This document shows, piece by piece, positions 37,215 through 45,358 of a stretch of 64,000 nucleotides of DNA. Each line of letters starts with the position of its first letter. The first letter of the stretch is position 1. Source of the stretch: Synechococcus sp. BIOS-E4-1. GTDB lineage: Bacteria; Cyanobacteriota; Cyanobacteriia; PCC-6307; Cyanobiaceae. The notes under the pieces were generated by a model that worked only from the letters and a program-made list of their open reading frames with translations, did no database searches and was not told where the DNA came from. The DNA is taken from the NCBI RefSeq assembly GCF_014279995.1, contig NZ_CP047935.1, positions 2,625,494 to 2,689,493 of the forward strand. The letters are read 5' to 3'. The position numbers were made by a program, and so were the translations under genes.

Positions 37215-37490
37215 TTAGAAACCTTTATCAGGAGTTTCGAACTCCCTGAATAGAGCACCGCCCTCTTCAGGGTAACCCTGCTTCAACAGCAAGCGAATGC
37301 GAGCCTCCCACCATGGTCCAACTTGGGCCTCAGCATGTTCGAGAAACACTGGATCAGTGAGTCGAGGCATCGCCTCTTCAGATTCTCCGAAGTGGAGTGT
37401 TGACAAAGCTTGTCTCTGTGATGGCGAAAAATTACTGCCACGTTCAAAGCAGGATGTATTGATCAGATCAAGTTCAAGTAGCGATTGCAA
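37215..37490 (-). CDS. hypothetical protein (91 aa)
   Basis: The product starts MQSLLELDLINTSCFERG and contains MPRLTDPVFLEHAEAQVGPW and LLLKQGYPEEGGALFREFE. It appears soluble and helical, with no signal peptide. Amino-acid use is protein-like. Family not recognised. Confidence 0.55.
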   Translation of the reverse strand: MQSLLELDLINTSCFERGSNFSPSQRQALSTLHFGESEEAMPRLTDPVFLEHAEAQVGPWWEARIRLLLKQGYPEEGGALFREFETPDKGF

Positions 37491-37616
37491 TGGCTGGCCT
37501 CCACTGCGTTGCGCTGTTGATGATGATCATTCCACGTGGTAATGGCTTCAAACCGCTTGCATCGCACCTGTAACGCGCCATGCTGCTTCTGTTCTGCTAC
37601 GTATGAGGGGTTGGTT

Positions 37617-37979
37617 ATGAAGTGCGTCCCAGGCCTTGGGTTCTTGGCGCTGCTCGGTCTCAGTTTCAACAGCTTTGCACTAGCCAATATCAAAGATGAG
37701 TTTCAACGTGCTCAGGGTTGTGATTATTTCAAGGCTCAATATGTTAGTGACGTTGGCGTTTATAAGGATGCCAAAGTGCGCTTTTGCATCAGCGCTGATC
37801 AACAAGAATTGATCTATGTCATGGCCATGGGTACATCATGGGTTGTTCCCTTTAATCGTCAATATCGATCCAAGGGCATCCTGAGCTTCAACACATTAGA
37901 AGATAACCGCCTTGTTCTTTACCAGAAAGAAGATGGCGTAGTTACAAGAAAAGTTTTGGGACGCAAGCGTGGCTCTTAA
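37617..37979 (+). CDS. small secreted protein (120 aa)
   Basis: Started at MKCVPGLGFLALLGLSFNS, giving a clean signal peptide ending FALA. The mature part has two Cys (QGCDYFKAQ, VRFCISADQ) likely forming a disulfide, and ends in a basic tail (VTRKVLGRKRGS). Beta-rich by appearance. Function unknown. Confidence 0.7.
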   Translation: MKCVPGLGFLALLGLSFNSFALANIKDEFQRAQGCDYFKAQYVSDVGVYKDAKVRFCISADQQELIYVMAMGTSWVVPFNRQYRSKGILSFNTLEDNRLVLYQKEDGVVTRKVLGRKRGS

Positions 37980-38143
37980 CCAGGGGAGTCTTTTATCGAG
38001 CTTGCAGGTCTGGCACGGCTTGTCTCTGTTCTGGCTCTGCTGATCTTTTCGCCTGGCTGCGTTGTCTTTGAATGGTCAGCTGGTTGGCTATTTGACAGTC
38101 TTCTTTGCCTTGTGATGAAAAACTTAAATTAAAAGAGATCCTC

Positions 38144-38431
38144 ATGGCGTACCAAGCACGGAATTCCCAGGCTCCACGGCGAGGATCCTCCATGCCTCCG
38201 AAGCCCCAAGATTCGATCAACCTGAAAATTGCCTCCTCGACATCTTTCACTGAGGAATGGCAGCCCAGCCAGTCACAACTTGAAAATCAAATCAATGTTG
38301 CGATAGAAGATATTCGTGCGACCCTTCAAACCCTTCAAAGTGACATTGGAGCGAGTGACCGTTACGTCTTAGGGCTTCTGGATGTCGTTGCCGACGATTA
38401 CCGTGCACAGCTGCCATCTGGAAAGTCCTGA
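38144..38431 (+). CDS. hypothetical protein (95 aa)
   Basis: Started at MAYQARNSQAPRRG; the frame is open 13 codons upstream. A basic, disordered N-terminus precedes a helical region (QLENQINVAIEDIRATLQTL, SDIGASDRYVLGLLDVVADD). Cytosolic. No family recognised. A minus-strand frame in the same place is a shadow. Confidence 0.6.
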   Translation: MAYQARNSQAPRRGSSMPPKPQDSINLKIASSTSFTEEWQPSQSQLENQINVAIEDIRATLQTLQSDIGASDRYVLGLLDVVADDYRAQLPSGKS

Positions 38432-38680
38432 TGGATTGAAGCTGGCTGATCCCTGATGATTTTTTCTTCCAGCGTTAATCACTTTGCATTGCGCAAGCTC
38501 AAGAACGGAAGCCAGCCGGTGCTACATAGGAGCCTTAAAATTGATACAAAAGCCTGCCTGTAATTTACGAAGTGCTGTTGATAGTATCAAATGATTTTCG
38601 CTTTGGGTTCAAATGACACTTGCTCGATTGGTTTGCAGGAGATGATTGCTGATCAGTTATTGCAATAGGATCAGTCTGGC

Positions 38681-39046
38681 ATGGTCATGCTCAGTGCTTT
38701 AATTGGTGTTTCGCTTATTTTCTGGTTCACGGTTGGTTTTTTTAGCCACGTCAACTGGTTCCAAAATGCTTTCAGGCGCGAAGCTGAAAAGATTGACCGT
38801 CAGCAGATTGCCAGCCAGAGTAAAAGTCGAATTGTGACTGGCTCTGGAAGTCTGACGGCTAAAAAAGGTTTTGTTTTGGCCTACTGGGACGATATCAATC
38901 AGTCGTTCTCTGCTGGAGGTGCTGAGCAGGCTGAGCGAAGTCCAGTGGTTTTCGATATTGCGGCGATTAACCTTGTCGCATTCACCTCTATTTGCATGCT
39001 TGTATTTGTTAGCAAGGGTTTATTTCATTCTTTGGGTATGATGTAG
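38681..39046 (+). CDS. membrane protein with two spans (121 aa)
   Basis: N-terminal span (LSALIGVSLIFWFTVGFF), a polar basic region with SQSKSRIVTGSGSLTAKKG and YWDDINQSFSAGG, and a C-terminal span (IAAINLVAFTSICMLVFV). Start is ATG. Function unknown. Confidence 0.65.
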   Translation: MVMLSALIGVSLIFWFTVGFFSHVNWFQNAFRREAEKIDRQQIASQSKSRIVTGSGSLTAKKGFVLAYWDDINQSFSAGGAEQAERSPVVFDIAAINLVAFTSICMLVFVSKGLFHSLGMM

Positions 39047-39431
39047 GACTCTGGGCTTTCCTTGGGACAGCTGCTTTTATATAGTTTCTGCAAAGACTGA
39101 TTCATTGTGTTTGGCGTCCAAGAGATATAATAGTCTTTAAGCTGGTCAAGTATTGCTTTCGACTTGTTTTGATTCCTTCGGACTGGCATCAGCTATTCTC
39201 GATTTTCTTCTCAATAACATTATAAATTCGGCTGTTAATTTCTGGGAGCACTCAAGGATCGTTGGAGGCTCAGCAAGGTGACCTTGCTGGCATGCCAATC
39301 AATACTGCAGCTATCAGTAACGCAGGCTTGAAGAAGATTTTCTTTGCCTAATTGTTTCTTCTAGTCGACTTGTAGCAGTGTTTTTATGATTTTTTGAAGG
39401 CCTTGCAATCAAAATGTGGGGTAATCAGGCT
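39047..39431. other. A+T-rich gap, nothing convincing
   Basis: I see no ATG-started frame of credible composition, no tRNA-like fold and no strong terminator. A frame without an ATG before 39350 ends in AISNAGLKKIFFA and could be a relic, but has no partner sequence here. Confidence 0.4.
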
Positions 39432-39662
39432 TCACTTTTTTCTGCAATAGCCAGCACCAATATTCATCCATCCAGACTTGCAAGCTTCTCCATTCGTAGG
39501 TGCGACCTCATAATAGATTGGCGAAACACAGGTCGTGCCAAGCGTGTTGACGTAACCCAGTGGGCATTGGTTGTGTCCCTGAGCTTTGGGAATTTTTTTC
39601 TGGGCCAGAGCTGCAGCCGGCACCATTAGCAGAGTCAGCAGGAGTAGGAGTGATGGACGCAT
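39432..39662 (-). CDS. small secreted Cys-rich protein (76 aa)
   Basis: Signal peptide MRPSLLLLLTLLMVPAAALA, then a 56-residue mature domain with four Cys in CPLGYVNTLGTTC and ACKSGWMNIGAGYCRKK. The two CP/CK...G..YC halves resemble a small EGF-like/knottin-style module. Function unknown. Confidence 0.7.
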   Translation of the reverse strand: MRPSLLLLLTLLMVPAAALAQKKIPKAQGHNQCPLGYVNTLGTTCVSPIYYEVAPTNGEACKSGWMNIGAGYCRKK

Positions 39663-39991
39663 GGTGTGCCTTAGGTGTTGCTTGAAAGTGTTTTAAGTCA
39701 GACCTGCCGAAACTGCCAACAATCCGATGATATCCATTTCTCCTGCAGGCTCACCGGACAAGCGACGTCCTGCCGTGAGTCATGCATGAGTTGAACAGCC
39801 GTGCGCGCTTGCTGACTCGATGGACAGCGTTTTCGTCTTTCAAGCAAGACGCTCGGACTCGCTTATGAGCATTTTGTAGCTCTTGTCTGTTTTGACGCAG
39901 CGATTGATTTTGTGTCTTGGTATTGCTTCAGCGGAGCGCCCGGGGGTACTGTTAATTCATTGCAATCTTGTGTCATTTCAGGGCGCGGAAC
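39663..39991. other. gap, one possible 28-codon frame
   Basis: Upstream regions of two divergent small genes. A 28-codon plus-strand frame from 39782 (MHELNSRARLLTRW) is possible but unsupported. No terminator or RNA motif seen. Confidence 0.35.
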
Positions 39992-40183
39992 ATGATGGGT
40001 TTGCTGATTGGAAATCTTGAGCTAGATGCCCTGACGTCTACTGTTTTTGTTATTGCAACAGTTTTTTTTCTAGGGAGTTTTGTCTATGTTTCTCGAACCA
40101 ATGACATGATTGGTGCTTTGAAATCGTTGTTGCCTAAAGGCAAGAGTAGGAAGCCTTTGCCAGGTCCGGATGAGCCACTCTGA
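39992..40183 (+). CDS. small single-span membrane protein (63 aa)
   Basis: Two adjacent ATGs start MMGLLIGNLELDALTSTVFV; one strong span (VFVIATVFFLGSFVYV) is followed by a basic, Pro-rich tail (PKGKSRKPLPGPDEPL). Function unknown. Confidence 0.6.
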   Translation: MMGLLIGNLELDALTSTVFVIATVFFLGSFVYVSRTNDMIGALKSLLPKGKSRKPLPGPDEPL

Positions 40184-40250
40184 AGTTAAGTGAATTGAAC
40201 TGCATCAAGACGATAGCTTTTGCTGATTTGCCACCATTCTGGGCAGACTT

Positions 40251-40505
40251 TCAGAACCGTGTTCTGCAGCGAGCGGCGTGAATTTGTAGCTCGCTCTCGA
40301 ATGTATTGTTTGATGTGCTGTAAGCGTGAGGTGCTTTGTTTCCTGTGGCTAAGACCCCTGCTGAGCAATTGAACCCCTGTTGATCGATATTCAGCTGAAA
40401 GGTCTCTATTTGCAGGCCTGGCTGTTCTTCCATTACGGGTGTTTGCCTTTCCAAGGCTGGCATTGGAGGTGTGACTGGTCCTGAAAGAAGCAATGCGATC
40501 AACAT
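40251..40505 (-). CDS. possible small secreted protein (84 aa)
   Basis: Short hydrophobic N-terminus (MLIALLLSGPVTPPMPAL) and a polar remainder with two Cys (GFNCSAGV, ARCRTRF). A competing minus-strand frame overlaps it. Low confidence. Confidence 0.4.
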   Translation of the reverse strand: MLIALLLSGPVTPPMPALERQTPVMEEQPGLQIETFQLNIDQQGFNCSAGVLATGNKAPHAYSTSNNTFESELQIHAARCRTRF

Positions 40506-40571
40506 GCAACCAACTCTGTCATGGCCGATTTTGTCCTATCTCAGAGCTGATTGGAAGGGCGCGAAGCCTCC

Positions 40572-40664
40572 TTACCCAGGGATCATCTCCAGCCATAGCA
40601 GTCCGCTGAGAGACAGTGATGCAATAGCTAGTGAAAGCCAGTTGTCTTTCAGAACACGGGTCAT
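40572..40664 (-). CDS. possible 30-residue membrane peptide
   Basis: The frame reads MTRVLKDNWLSLAIASLSLS and ends MIPG, a short basic N-terminus and one hydrophobic helix. It lies just upstream of the preceding minus-strand frame. Length alone makes it uncertain. Confidence 0.3.
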   Translation of the reverse strand: MTRVLKDNWLSLAIASLSLSGLLWLEMIPG

Positions 40665-40785
40665 CCATTTTTCGCATCTGCATTACTAAAACGAGCTCTG
40701 GCACAGTGAGCAAGTTTTTGAGACGTGCAAGCTGAGTTCTGAAAACGGGTTCAGCAGCCAGACTGGTCGTTGCTCCTTCGGTTGC

Positions 40786-41031
40786 ATGTCACAAGAGATC
40801 CCACTCCAGGAACAGGTGCGCAAATGGTTTCGTAGTCATCTGCTGGGTCGTGAGGTGGAACTCCAGGAGCTCTATGAACTTCCTCAGTGTGAGTTGGATC
40901 TGCTGATGGCCGAAACGGCAGAGATCCGTTCTGACGTGGAGAATCGTGCCCGCAGCCATGGCCGCTGGTGTACTGCGGGATACATGCTTGAACTGGCCAG
41001 GATCATTGATTCCAGGAGAGCCGAGGCTTGA
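40786..41031 (+). CDS. hypothetical protein (81 aa)
   Basis: An acidic helical protein: IPLQEQVRKWFRSHLLGREV, LYELPQCELDLLMAETAEI, SHGRWCTAGYMLELARIID. No membrane span. ATG start. The regular amphipathic pattern supports a real gene. Not recognised. Confidence 0.65.
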   Translation: MSQEIPLQEQVRKWFRSHLLGREVELQELYELPQCELDLLMAETAEIRSDVENRARSHGRWCTAGYMLELARIIDSRRAEA

Positions 41032-41053
41032 TCAGCCTCAGTCTGTTTCGGTT

Positions 41054-41290
41054 TCACTGTGCGCTGCGGTCCATCACTTTGTTGAGCACAGCTGTTTTGA
41101 TGCGAGCCCGGTCCCTTTCCACGTAGATGGCAGCCCAGTGGTCTGGCTTGTTTTTGTCGTGGATGGCCTTGATTTGACCATCAAGCTTGCTCAGCAGTTC
41201 ATCCACAAATGCTTCCGGGGTGTCTCCAAAGGTTTCGTGCTGGCTCAGCAACTTGTCGAGCTTTTTGAAGAGTTGCGTGGCTCGGGACAT
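41054..41290 (-). CDS. hypothetical protein (78 aa)
   Basis: A charged helical protein starting MSRATQLFKKLDKLLSQHE and containing FVDELLSKLDGQIKAIHDKN. Convergent with the preceding gene (22 bp apart). Cytosolic; no family recognised. Confidence 0.65.
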   Translation of the reverse strand: MSRATQLFKKLDKLLSQHETFGDTPEAFVDELLSKLDGQIKAIHDKNKPDHWAAIYVERDRARIKTAVLNKVMDRSAQ

Positions 41291-41442
41291 GAATCAGGGC
41301 AGAAATGATCTTGATCATGACTCCTGGTGGGACAGTGCAGCTGATTTGATCTGAGATCGCTGATTGTTGCTGCGCTGAAGAGCTGATCAACAGTGTTGCT
41401 GCTGATCAATTAGAAGGAAGCGGTCTTGTGCCAAGTTCATCC

Positions 41443-41622
41443 ATGTCAAATACTTCATCCCAGCCTGCCGGATTTAACCCACTCGCCATGGTCGATATGT
41501 GGCAAGATATGCGCGCTTTGGTCGATCAGTGGGAATCAAAATATAATTCAAGCCCTGTAGATGCAGCTGTTGCTTTTCAAGAATTCTCGGCAACCCTTGT
41601 GGATCAACCCAAGACTATCTGA
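41443..41622 (+). CDS. hypothetical protein (59 aa)
   Basis: Started at MSNTSSQPAGFNPLAM; a GTG five codons earlier is possible. Contains MWQDMRALVDQWESKYNSSP, amphipathic helix-like. No family recognised. Confidence 0.5.
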   Translation: MSNTSSQPAGFNPLAMVDMWQDMRALVDQWESKYNSSPVDAAVAFQEFSATLVDQPKTI

Positions 41623-41790
41623 AGTGCAATGATGGAAGTTTATGGCTTTTCAGCTTGAAAAGTTTGACGTTGTCTGGTGAATTCTGCTCCGTGTGCGTAC
41701 TGAATATTCACGGGTTTGGCTGATTTGCAGAGAGGACAGTCCTTTTCAGGCCAGGCTGGTAATCTTATTTCGTCGAGAAAAATAAAATTT

Positions 41791-42303
41791 TCATCCTAAT
41801 TCGTTGGCTCCAACATTGCCGCGATTCACGTAGGCGGCAATCCCCAGAGGTTTTCCTCCTGCTTGAACGACGGCTTGATAAGTGAGGCGCACCGAAAACC
41901 CTGTGTTGATAATATCGTCGACAATTAAAACAGATTTATTCTTGAGAATCTCCGCGTATCCTCGCTTGATTTCAAAGTTAATAGTTCCCCCTTCTTTGTT
42001 GACTACGCGCTCGGTGAATACACAGCGACTGCCAACTGCCAGTGCTGTGTATTGGGCGCAAATCACCCCGCCAATTGCAGGTCCACAGACAATATCAGGA
42101 TATAGGCCGTTATTCTTAATTTCTTTCCCGAGTAATTGGCCGAGTTGATAGGCTAATTCAGGCCTGAGGTTGATGAGATCCTTCGCCACCCACCCAGCTC
42201 CATTATCGCCCGAGGCATAGACAAAGTGATCGTTTTCTATCAGCGTTCCGCTTGACTCCAGAATTTTTCTCGTTGCTTGTTGTGTCGGTTGGCTAGGCAT
42301 CAT
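41791..42303 (-). CDS. PyrE-type phosphoribosyltransferase
   Basis: A type I phosphoribosyltransferase related to orotate PRTase. The PRPP-binding motif SVLIVDDIINTGFSVRL is clear, with PDIVCGPAIGGVICAQ, VFTERVVNKEGGTINFEIKRG and a hood region with LINLRPELAYQLGQLL. At 170 residues it is shorter than usual PyrE (~200) and stops just after GIAAYVNRGNVGANELG. The A+T-rich codon use matches the island, not the core, so it may be acquired. Specificity cannot be told. Confidence 0.8.
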   Translation of the reverse strand: MMPSQPTQQATRKILESSGTLIENDHFVYASGDNGAGWVAKDLINLRPELAYQLGQLLGKEIKNNGLYPDIVCGPAIGGVICAQYTALAVGSRCVFTERVVNKEGGTINFEIKRGYAEILKNKSVLIVDDIINTGFSVRLTYQAVVQAGGKPLGIAAYVNRGNVGANELG

Positions 42304-42485
42304 CACGGCACACGAGCATGCTCCCAGATTGGCAATTTTTTCAACCTCCAACCATCTCGGCTGCGCTCGATCGTCTTCACAACCCCTGTTCACGATGACC
42401 CCAGCTAAGGCAGTCCAGGAGCTTCACCAAGGCTGCTGGTGAATCATCCACTGAACATGACGATCTGCCCCTCGATCGTGGGGGA

Positions 42486-42605
42486 GTGACAAGCCCAACC
42501 TGGGCTTTGCCGATTGCCGATTCTGCAATCCCATACCAGAGCAAGCTGCCCTTCGGCAATGAGTATGTGATCTCAGGCACATGTTCTGTGCGATACACAT
42601 ACTGA
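42486..42605 (+). CDS. possible 39-residue peptide before a strong terminator
   Basis: A GTG-started frame reads VTSPTWALPIADSAIPYQSK and ends GTCSVRYTY. The frame stays open about 33 codons upstream without an ATG. It is the only plus-strand frame leading into the terminator at 42651. It could be a truncated gene end or part of an RNA. Confidence 0.3.
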   Translation: MTSPTWALPIADSAIPYQSKLPFGNEYVISGTCSVRYTY

Positions 42606-42650
42606 AGACAGGAGAGGCGTCGAGCACTTCTCCTTTGGTGATAGGTAGAC

Positions 42651-42678
42651 GGAGGCCGTGAAGGCCTCCTTTTTTTTT
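42651..42678 (+). terminator. strong intrinsic terminator with no annotated gene upstream
   Basis: GGAGGCC-GTGA-AGGCCTCC is a near-perfect stem with a tetraloop-sized loop, followed by eight or more T. The T tract is only on the plus strand. The gene on the plus side is unidentified; the flanking genes are both on the minus strand. Confidence 0.9.
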
Positions 42679-42704
42679 ATCTCAAGCTTTTTGCGGAGAA
42701 TCGA

Positions 42705-43028
42705 TCAGTCCTCGAATCCATCCCAGCCTTCCTGTCCAATCCCGTCCAGTCCATGCAGAACGTGGGTCACCTGGGTGGGATGAACCCAGCGTATTGCGCC
42801 GTCGTCAACGTCCGCCACCTGAAAAAGCGAGTTCAGCCTTGAATGTTTCCCCCATCCCTTGCAGAAAATCACTTGCCCTAACCACCAGTTTCTTTCGATA
42901 TCAACACTTTCGGTGGCAGAAGTCAGCTCTCTGACGATGACGAACTGTCCAGGTCGAATCGACAGGAAAGCTGAAGCGGCATCGATGACATTTGATGTGG
43001 GAGGTCCCAAGGGAGGGTAAATCGGCAT
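42705..43028 (-). CDS. DUF3104 family protein, copy 1
   Basis: Started at MPIYPPLGPPTSNV (107 residues). The family pattern is visible: PGQFVIVRELTSA, WWLGQVIFCKGWGKHSRLNS, LFQVADVDDGAIRWVHPTQV, THVLHGL. This is a small cyanobacterial beta-rich family of unknown function. A second member lies 11 kb downstream. Confidence 0.8.
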   Translation of the reverse strand: MPIYPPLGPPTSNVIDAASAFLSIRPGQFVIVRELTSATESVDIERNWWLGQVIFCKGWGKHSRLNSLFQVADVDDGAIRWVHPTQVTHVLHGLDGIGQEGWDGFED

Positions 43029-43145
43029 GGAAGTACGTTTGTTCTTCCTCAGGTCTAACCCTGGTTCGTCGCCCAAGGAAAGAGTAAAGACACGCACTTG
43101 CAAGGATTAGGTATTCGTCACTCTCGGCTCTGCGGTTCTTCCCGC

Positions 43146-43355
43146 ATGGTGGTTTTTCCGACACTTCTCGCTGGAGACCCTTCAGGCATCTGGTCTCGCC
43201 TAATCCGGCGCTGCAACTGCAGGGAAGCGCCGGAGTCGCAGTTAGGCGACCAATCGAACCTGTCGACGATTGGACTGACAACCTGGCATCGGTTCACCCC
43301 AGACCCTTGCATCACATGCTTCGTGAAGGCGCATGAATTGAGTCGGGATCCTTGA
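43146..43355 (+). CDS. small protein with SWH/TWHxFxxxxCITC motif, intact copy
   Basis: A 69-residue product (MVVFPTLLAGDPSGIWSRLI) with RRCNCRE, LGDQSNLSTIG, TTWHRFTPDPCITCFVKAHE. The end motif W-H-x-F ... C-I-T-C is repeated in a decayed copy at 45359-45525, which supports it being a true coding sequence. The paired Cys suggest metal binding. Function unknown; the exact start is uncertain. Confidence 0.6.
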   Translation: MVVFPTLLAGDPSGIWSRLIRRCNCREAPESQLGDQSNLSTIGLTTWHRFTPDPCITCFVKAHELSRDP

Positions 43356-43378
43356 ATTTGTGAGGCTCTGGGGGCAAG

Positions 43379-43678
43379 TCAACAGGCCTCAAGTTGCTGG
43401 CCGCGCATTGGCGCTTCCCAGTCCATGGTTTGTTCACTGTCAGACCAGTGTTCTGACAGTGTGCTCAGCAGATCGCGAATCGCATGATTGGAACATGCCG
43501 TGTCTTGCACAAGGTCATCCAGAATCTGCTCGATCCGATCGCAGGCTTGGTTGACCAGTTTGAGCTGCTCCTCAACAGGCCAATGCTCCTCCATTGCCAG
43601 TGTGGTTTCATCCATTGGGCCGTGATGGTGGCAGTTGCACCGATCGTCACCACAATGAAGCCCCCTGTCGACCCGCAT
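43379..43678 (-). CDS. small Cys/His-rich helical protein (99 aa)
   Basis: Started at MRVDRGLHCGDDRCNCHHHG; the frame is open 20 codons further upstream. The N-terminal CGDDRCNCHHHG cluster looks like a metal-binding site, followed by an acidic helical domain (WPVEEQLKLVNQACDRIEQI) ending in EAC. Function unknown. Alternatively it starts at MDETTLAMEEHW, without the cluster. Confidence 0.55.
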   Translation of the reverse strand: MRVDRGLHCGDDRCNCHHHGPMDETTLAMEEHWPVEEQLKLVNQACDRIEQILDDLVQDTACSNHAIRDLLSTLSEHWSDSEQTMDWEAPMRGQQLEAC

Positions 43679-43753
43679 CTCTACCGGTTCGCAAGATCCG
43701 AGAGTGATGTTGTTCGTCGTTTGCTGCCTGGGGATCACACCGGGATCAATCCA

Positions 43754-43900
43754 TCAGGCTGCGTTGTTGTGGCCTTCAGAAAGCTTTCTATGAGCTTTAT
43801 CCGCTTTGCGTATGATTTTTTGAGCCTGCTCCCTCGTTAGGCATTCCTCAGCTTTGAGCTTGAGCCTGAAAAGTTTGCGGTGCTGTTTGTCCGGATTCAT
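43754..43900 (-). CDS. small basic helical protein (48 aa)
   Basis: ATG-started frame reading MNPDKQHRKLFRLKLKAEEC and LTREQAQKIIRKADKAHRKL, highly basic with an amphipathic pattern and one Cys. Ends before the next minus-strand gene. Could bind nucleic acid; that is inference. Confidence 0.55.
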   Translation of the reverse strand: MNPDKQHRKLFRLKLKAEECLTREQAQKIIRKADKAHRKLSEGHNNAA

Positions 43901-44800
43901 CTATTTCACCTGCTTTCAGGATCTCGTGGCACAAAGGCCTTAAAGAGGTTAACGGGCGGTTAAGCAATCCAATGGTACTGCTGGGCCAAGAGAGAGTGTG
44001 CTGTCGCGGAACGTTGCCTGATCATTCAGGGATCACAGCATCACTCTGTTCTGATCCTGATAGGGCCAGGTTTCTGGCCACCGGGCGTGAGCTCCATTCG
44101 TGATGCTGGAAAGATGTCACTCATCCATCGCCCTTGCGCTGTCTTGTCTTGTCTTGTCATGTCTGTCAGTTGACGCTGCCCTGGCTCTCTGCAGATTGAC
44201 GGCCAGTCTGTGTGAGCCAAACTTCAGTGAGCTTCTGCTGCGAGGCTTCAGGCGTTTTGACCGGCTTCGGTTCATGCATTGATGAGCCCTGAATGGGACG
44301 AAAATCGGATTGGCATCCGTCGAACCCTGGCTCGGTGGACTGGCAAGACGTTGCAGCTCTTCGCGGTGATTTCAGCTCTTGTGAGTTGATCCTTTGTGGC
44401 CAAAAGCCGAGAGATTGACTAGCCACTGTCAATTTGCTTCGTCATGAGTTCCATGCGGCTGGTGTGTGCCCGCAAAAATGGTTTTTCAAGTTCGTGGATG
44501 TTCGCAGAAGTTCGCCGCACAGGCCTGCCGCTCCGATGTTTATTCCTCCTCTGAGGCAAAATTGTTTCGAGCGGATCGCTTTTGTGCATCCGTGCCTCTT
44601 GCTCGCGCATTTGCTCACATAGGCATGCATCGTGTTGTCTTGCTGCTAGTTGCATTCGCCCGATATCCGTACATAGAATTAACGCGTCAGCGTTAATCTT
44701 TAAGGCTTGTATTTATGCCAATTGTAAATGCTTGGCGAAGCAATCGTTACAGCAAGGCCTTTTTGAGCAGCCAGTATTAACTGAGTATTAAATAGGGCTC
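43901..44800. other. 900-bp stretch without a convincing gene
   Basis: Several overlapping frames of 60-88 codons exist on both strands, but none has a domain, a consistent composition or a clear start. ATTAACGC/GCGTTAAT (44678-44697) is a perfect 8-bp hairpin with a 4-base loop about 100 bp upstream of the PsbN-like gene; it may be an operator or a processed leader. Confidence 0.4.
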
Positions 44801-45046
44801 ATGGAGCTTACAAGTCAAGACTTTTCGGCATATCTGATGATTGGTTCGCTGGCCGCATTGGTTCTGGGGACCCTCTTGTATGGGATTTACACCGCATTTG
44901 GTGCTGGCTCTGTGCAGTTGACGGATCAGATTGAAGAGCATGCCAGGTTGCACAAACTAGGCATTGCGCATTCTCATCAAGGCCAGGGTCGCGCTGTCGC
45001 CCGTGGCGGACATTCCCATGCGAGCCATGATGCAATGAATTCCTGA
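44801..45046 (+). CDS. PsbN-like small membrane protein with His-rich tail (81 aa)
   Basis: A single span (LMIGSLAALVLGTLLYGIYT) runs into YGIYTAFGAGSVQLTDQIEEH, which closely follows the PsbN signature (G-Y/F-G-x-Y-x-AFG-P-S then an acidic D/E-H stretch). Unlike PsbN (~45 residues) it continues into a tail with many His (RLHKLGIAHSHQ, GGHSHASHD). PsbN assists photosystem II assembly; whether this relative does is unknown. Confidence 0.6.
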   Translation: MELTSQDFSAYLMIGSLAALVLGTLLYGIYTAFGAGSVQLTDQIEEHARLHKLGIAHSHQGQGRAVARGGHSHASHDAMNS

Positions 45047-45087
45047 GTTCTTGAGTTGCCCCATGCCCACATCGAATATCATTCGCC

Positions 45088-45285
45088 TTGGCTAATGACG
45101 CTGGTGCACCTCGCTTCCTAAGGCTTGCGCAGGTGATTGAGATGACTGGAGTTGGGAAAACATTCATTTACACCCACATGGAAAAGGGTAATTTTCCAAA
45201 GCAGATACAAATTAGTGCAAGAACGGTTGTGTGGTTAGAACAGGATATTATCGAATGGATGAAGGAAAAGATGCATCAGAGCTAG
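45088..45285 (+). CDS. AlpA-family excision/transcription regulator
   Basis: A 65-residue winged helix-turn-helix protein: RFLRLAQVIEMTGVGKTFIY, then MEKGNFPKQIQISARTVVWL and EQDIIEWMKEK, the standard AlpA/MerR-like excisionase layout found in prophages and satellites. The only credible start is a TTG; no ATG is in frame upstream. No integrase or other phage gene is visible in the window, so it may be a remnant. Confidence 0.85.
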   Translation: MANDAGAPRFLRLAQVIEMTGVGKTFIYTHMEKGNFPKQIQISARTVVWLEQDIIEWMKEKMHQS

Positions 45286-45358
45286 AAGTGTTTGAAATGA
45301 TTGTTAGTTTTGTCATGAGTGCCTCGAATTTGTTAAAGGTTCGATGCTGCATCTTTAT

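Noticed and set aside
37993..38250. 85-codon minus-strand frame
   Set aside because: Overlaps the 95-residue plus-strand gene and has less plausible composition.
43484..43840. 118-codon plus-strand frame
   Set aside because: Antisense to the Cys/His-rich protein and the 48-residue protein, both of which have better composition.
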